This document shows, in pieces, positions 63,931 through 64,000 of a stretch of 64,000 bases of DNA. The stretch lies in assembly GCA_021648685.1 (NCBI GenBank), contig JAKISI010000004.1:33140-97139 (forward strand), in the 5' to 3' direction. Position numbers and translations under genes: made by a program. Within the stretch, counting starts at the first letter, position 1. Every line of letters begins with the position of its first letter. The DNA comes from Candidatus Polarisedimenticolaceae bacterium (lineage in GTDB: Bacteria > Pseudomonadota > Gammaproteobacteria > Chromatiales > Chromatiaceae). A model generated the notes under the pieces. That model worked only from the letters and a program-made list of their open reading frames with translations, was not told the origin of the DNA and searched no databases.

Positions 63931-64000
63931 ATGGCACAGATGAGAACCATGGAGATCATGGTCGGCGGCTTCATGGCCGCCGGCTTTGTGGCGCTGTTTT
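63931..64000 (+). CDS. mlaD: Phospholipid transport protein MlaD (3' cut by window end)
   Basis: The first 23 codons (MRTMEIMVGGFMAAGFVALF) look like the N-terminal anchor of MlaD, and the gene follows mlaE by 2 bases as usual. The MCE domain lies beyond the window. Confidence 0.85.
   Translation, partial: MAQMRTMEIMVGGFMAAGFVALF

Overview
The window looks like chromosomal DNA of a gammaproteobacterium. Several gene neighbourhoods point there: 6S RNA between zapA and the 5-formyltetrahydrofolate cyclo-ligase gene, ygfB-pepP-gcv, gatCAB, mreBCD-mrdA-rodA-mltB, holA-lptE-leuS-ybeL, and mla/yrbG-kdsD-kdsC-lptCAB-rpoN-hpf-ptsN-hprK-rapZ. A cd1 nitrite reductase, a two-subunit glycine decarboxylase P-protein and an HPr kinase with an incomplete PTS suggest a denitrifying, possibly sulfur-oxidising lineage of the Chromatiales type. 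I cannot name a genus. Genes are tightly packed, often with ATGA overlaps. No tRNA, rRNA or CRISPR array was seen.

Layout. 1-5.8 kb: the downstream end of an aryl-polyene-type fatty-acid/polyketide cluster (membrane protein, AMP-ligase, ketosynthase, ketosynthase-like partner, dehydratase, ketoreductase, glycosyltransferase). 5.8-8.4 kb: a lipoprotein, a YdcF-family protein, then fau, 6S RNA, zapA and a ZapB-like gene on the minus strand. 8.5-14.7 kb: ygfB-pepP fused directly to the glycine cleavage operon gcvT-gcvH-gcvPA-gcvPB. 14.7-22.7 kb: a PfkB kinase, moaB, an HD-GYP protein, a START-domain protein, an ABC-2 exporter, exported MsrA and MsrB, a DUF59 protein and a polytopic membrane protein. 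22.7-26.3 kb is an accessory island: an IS1182-type element with 4-bp target duplication, an IS200/IS605 TnpA gene, a run of small hairpins, two coding relics and a MITE-like repeat that forms the end of a hypothetical gene.

26.4-38.6 kb: aldehyde dehydrogenase, thiamine-binding-type protein, DUF1841, gatB-gatA-gatC (minus), then divergently the rod-shape and cell-wall operon mreB-mreC-mreD-mrdA-rodA-mltB. 38.7-44.4 kb is a nitrogen-oxide region: a NapC-type tetraheme membrane cytochrome carrying two tandem ethylbenzene-dehydrogenase-like haem domains, nirS, two FNR/DNR-type sites, and a divergent membrane-anchored hemerythrin. 44.6-49.6 kb: holA, lptE, leuS and ybeL, with copies of a small repeat on both sides of leuS. 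49.6-57.6 kb: mgtE, a regulatory phosphotransfer set (EI, HPr, mannose-type EIIA, RapZ, HprK, EIIA-Ntr), hpf and rpoN. 57.7-64 kb: lptB, lptA, lptC, kdsC, kdsD and yrbG, and divergently mlaF, mlaE and the first codons of mlaD.

The points I rate highest for a second look are the doubled cytochrome with CX3CH motifs, a probable ATT start (or frameshift) in mreC, the hairpin array behind the TnpA gene, the nirS/hemerythrin control region, and the small repeats around leuS and in the accessory island.
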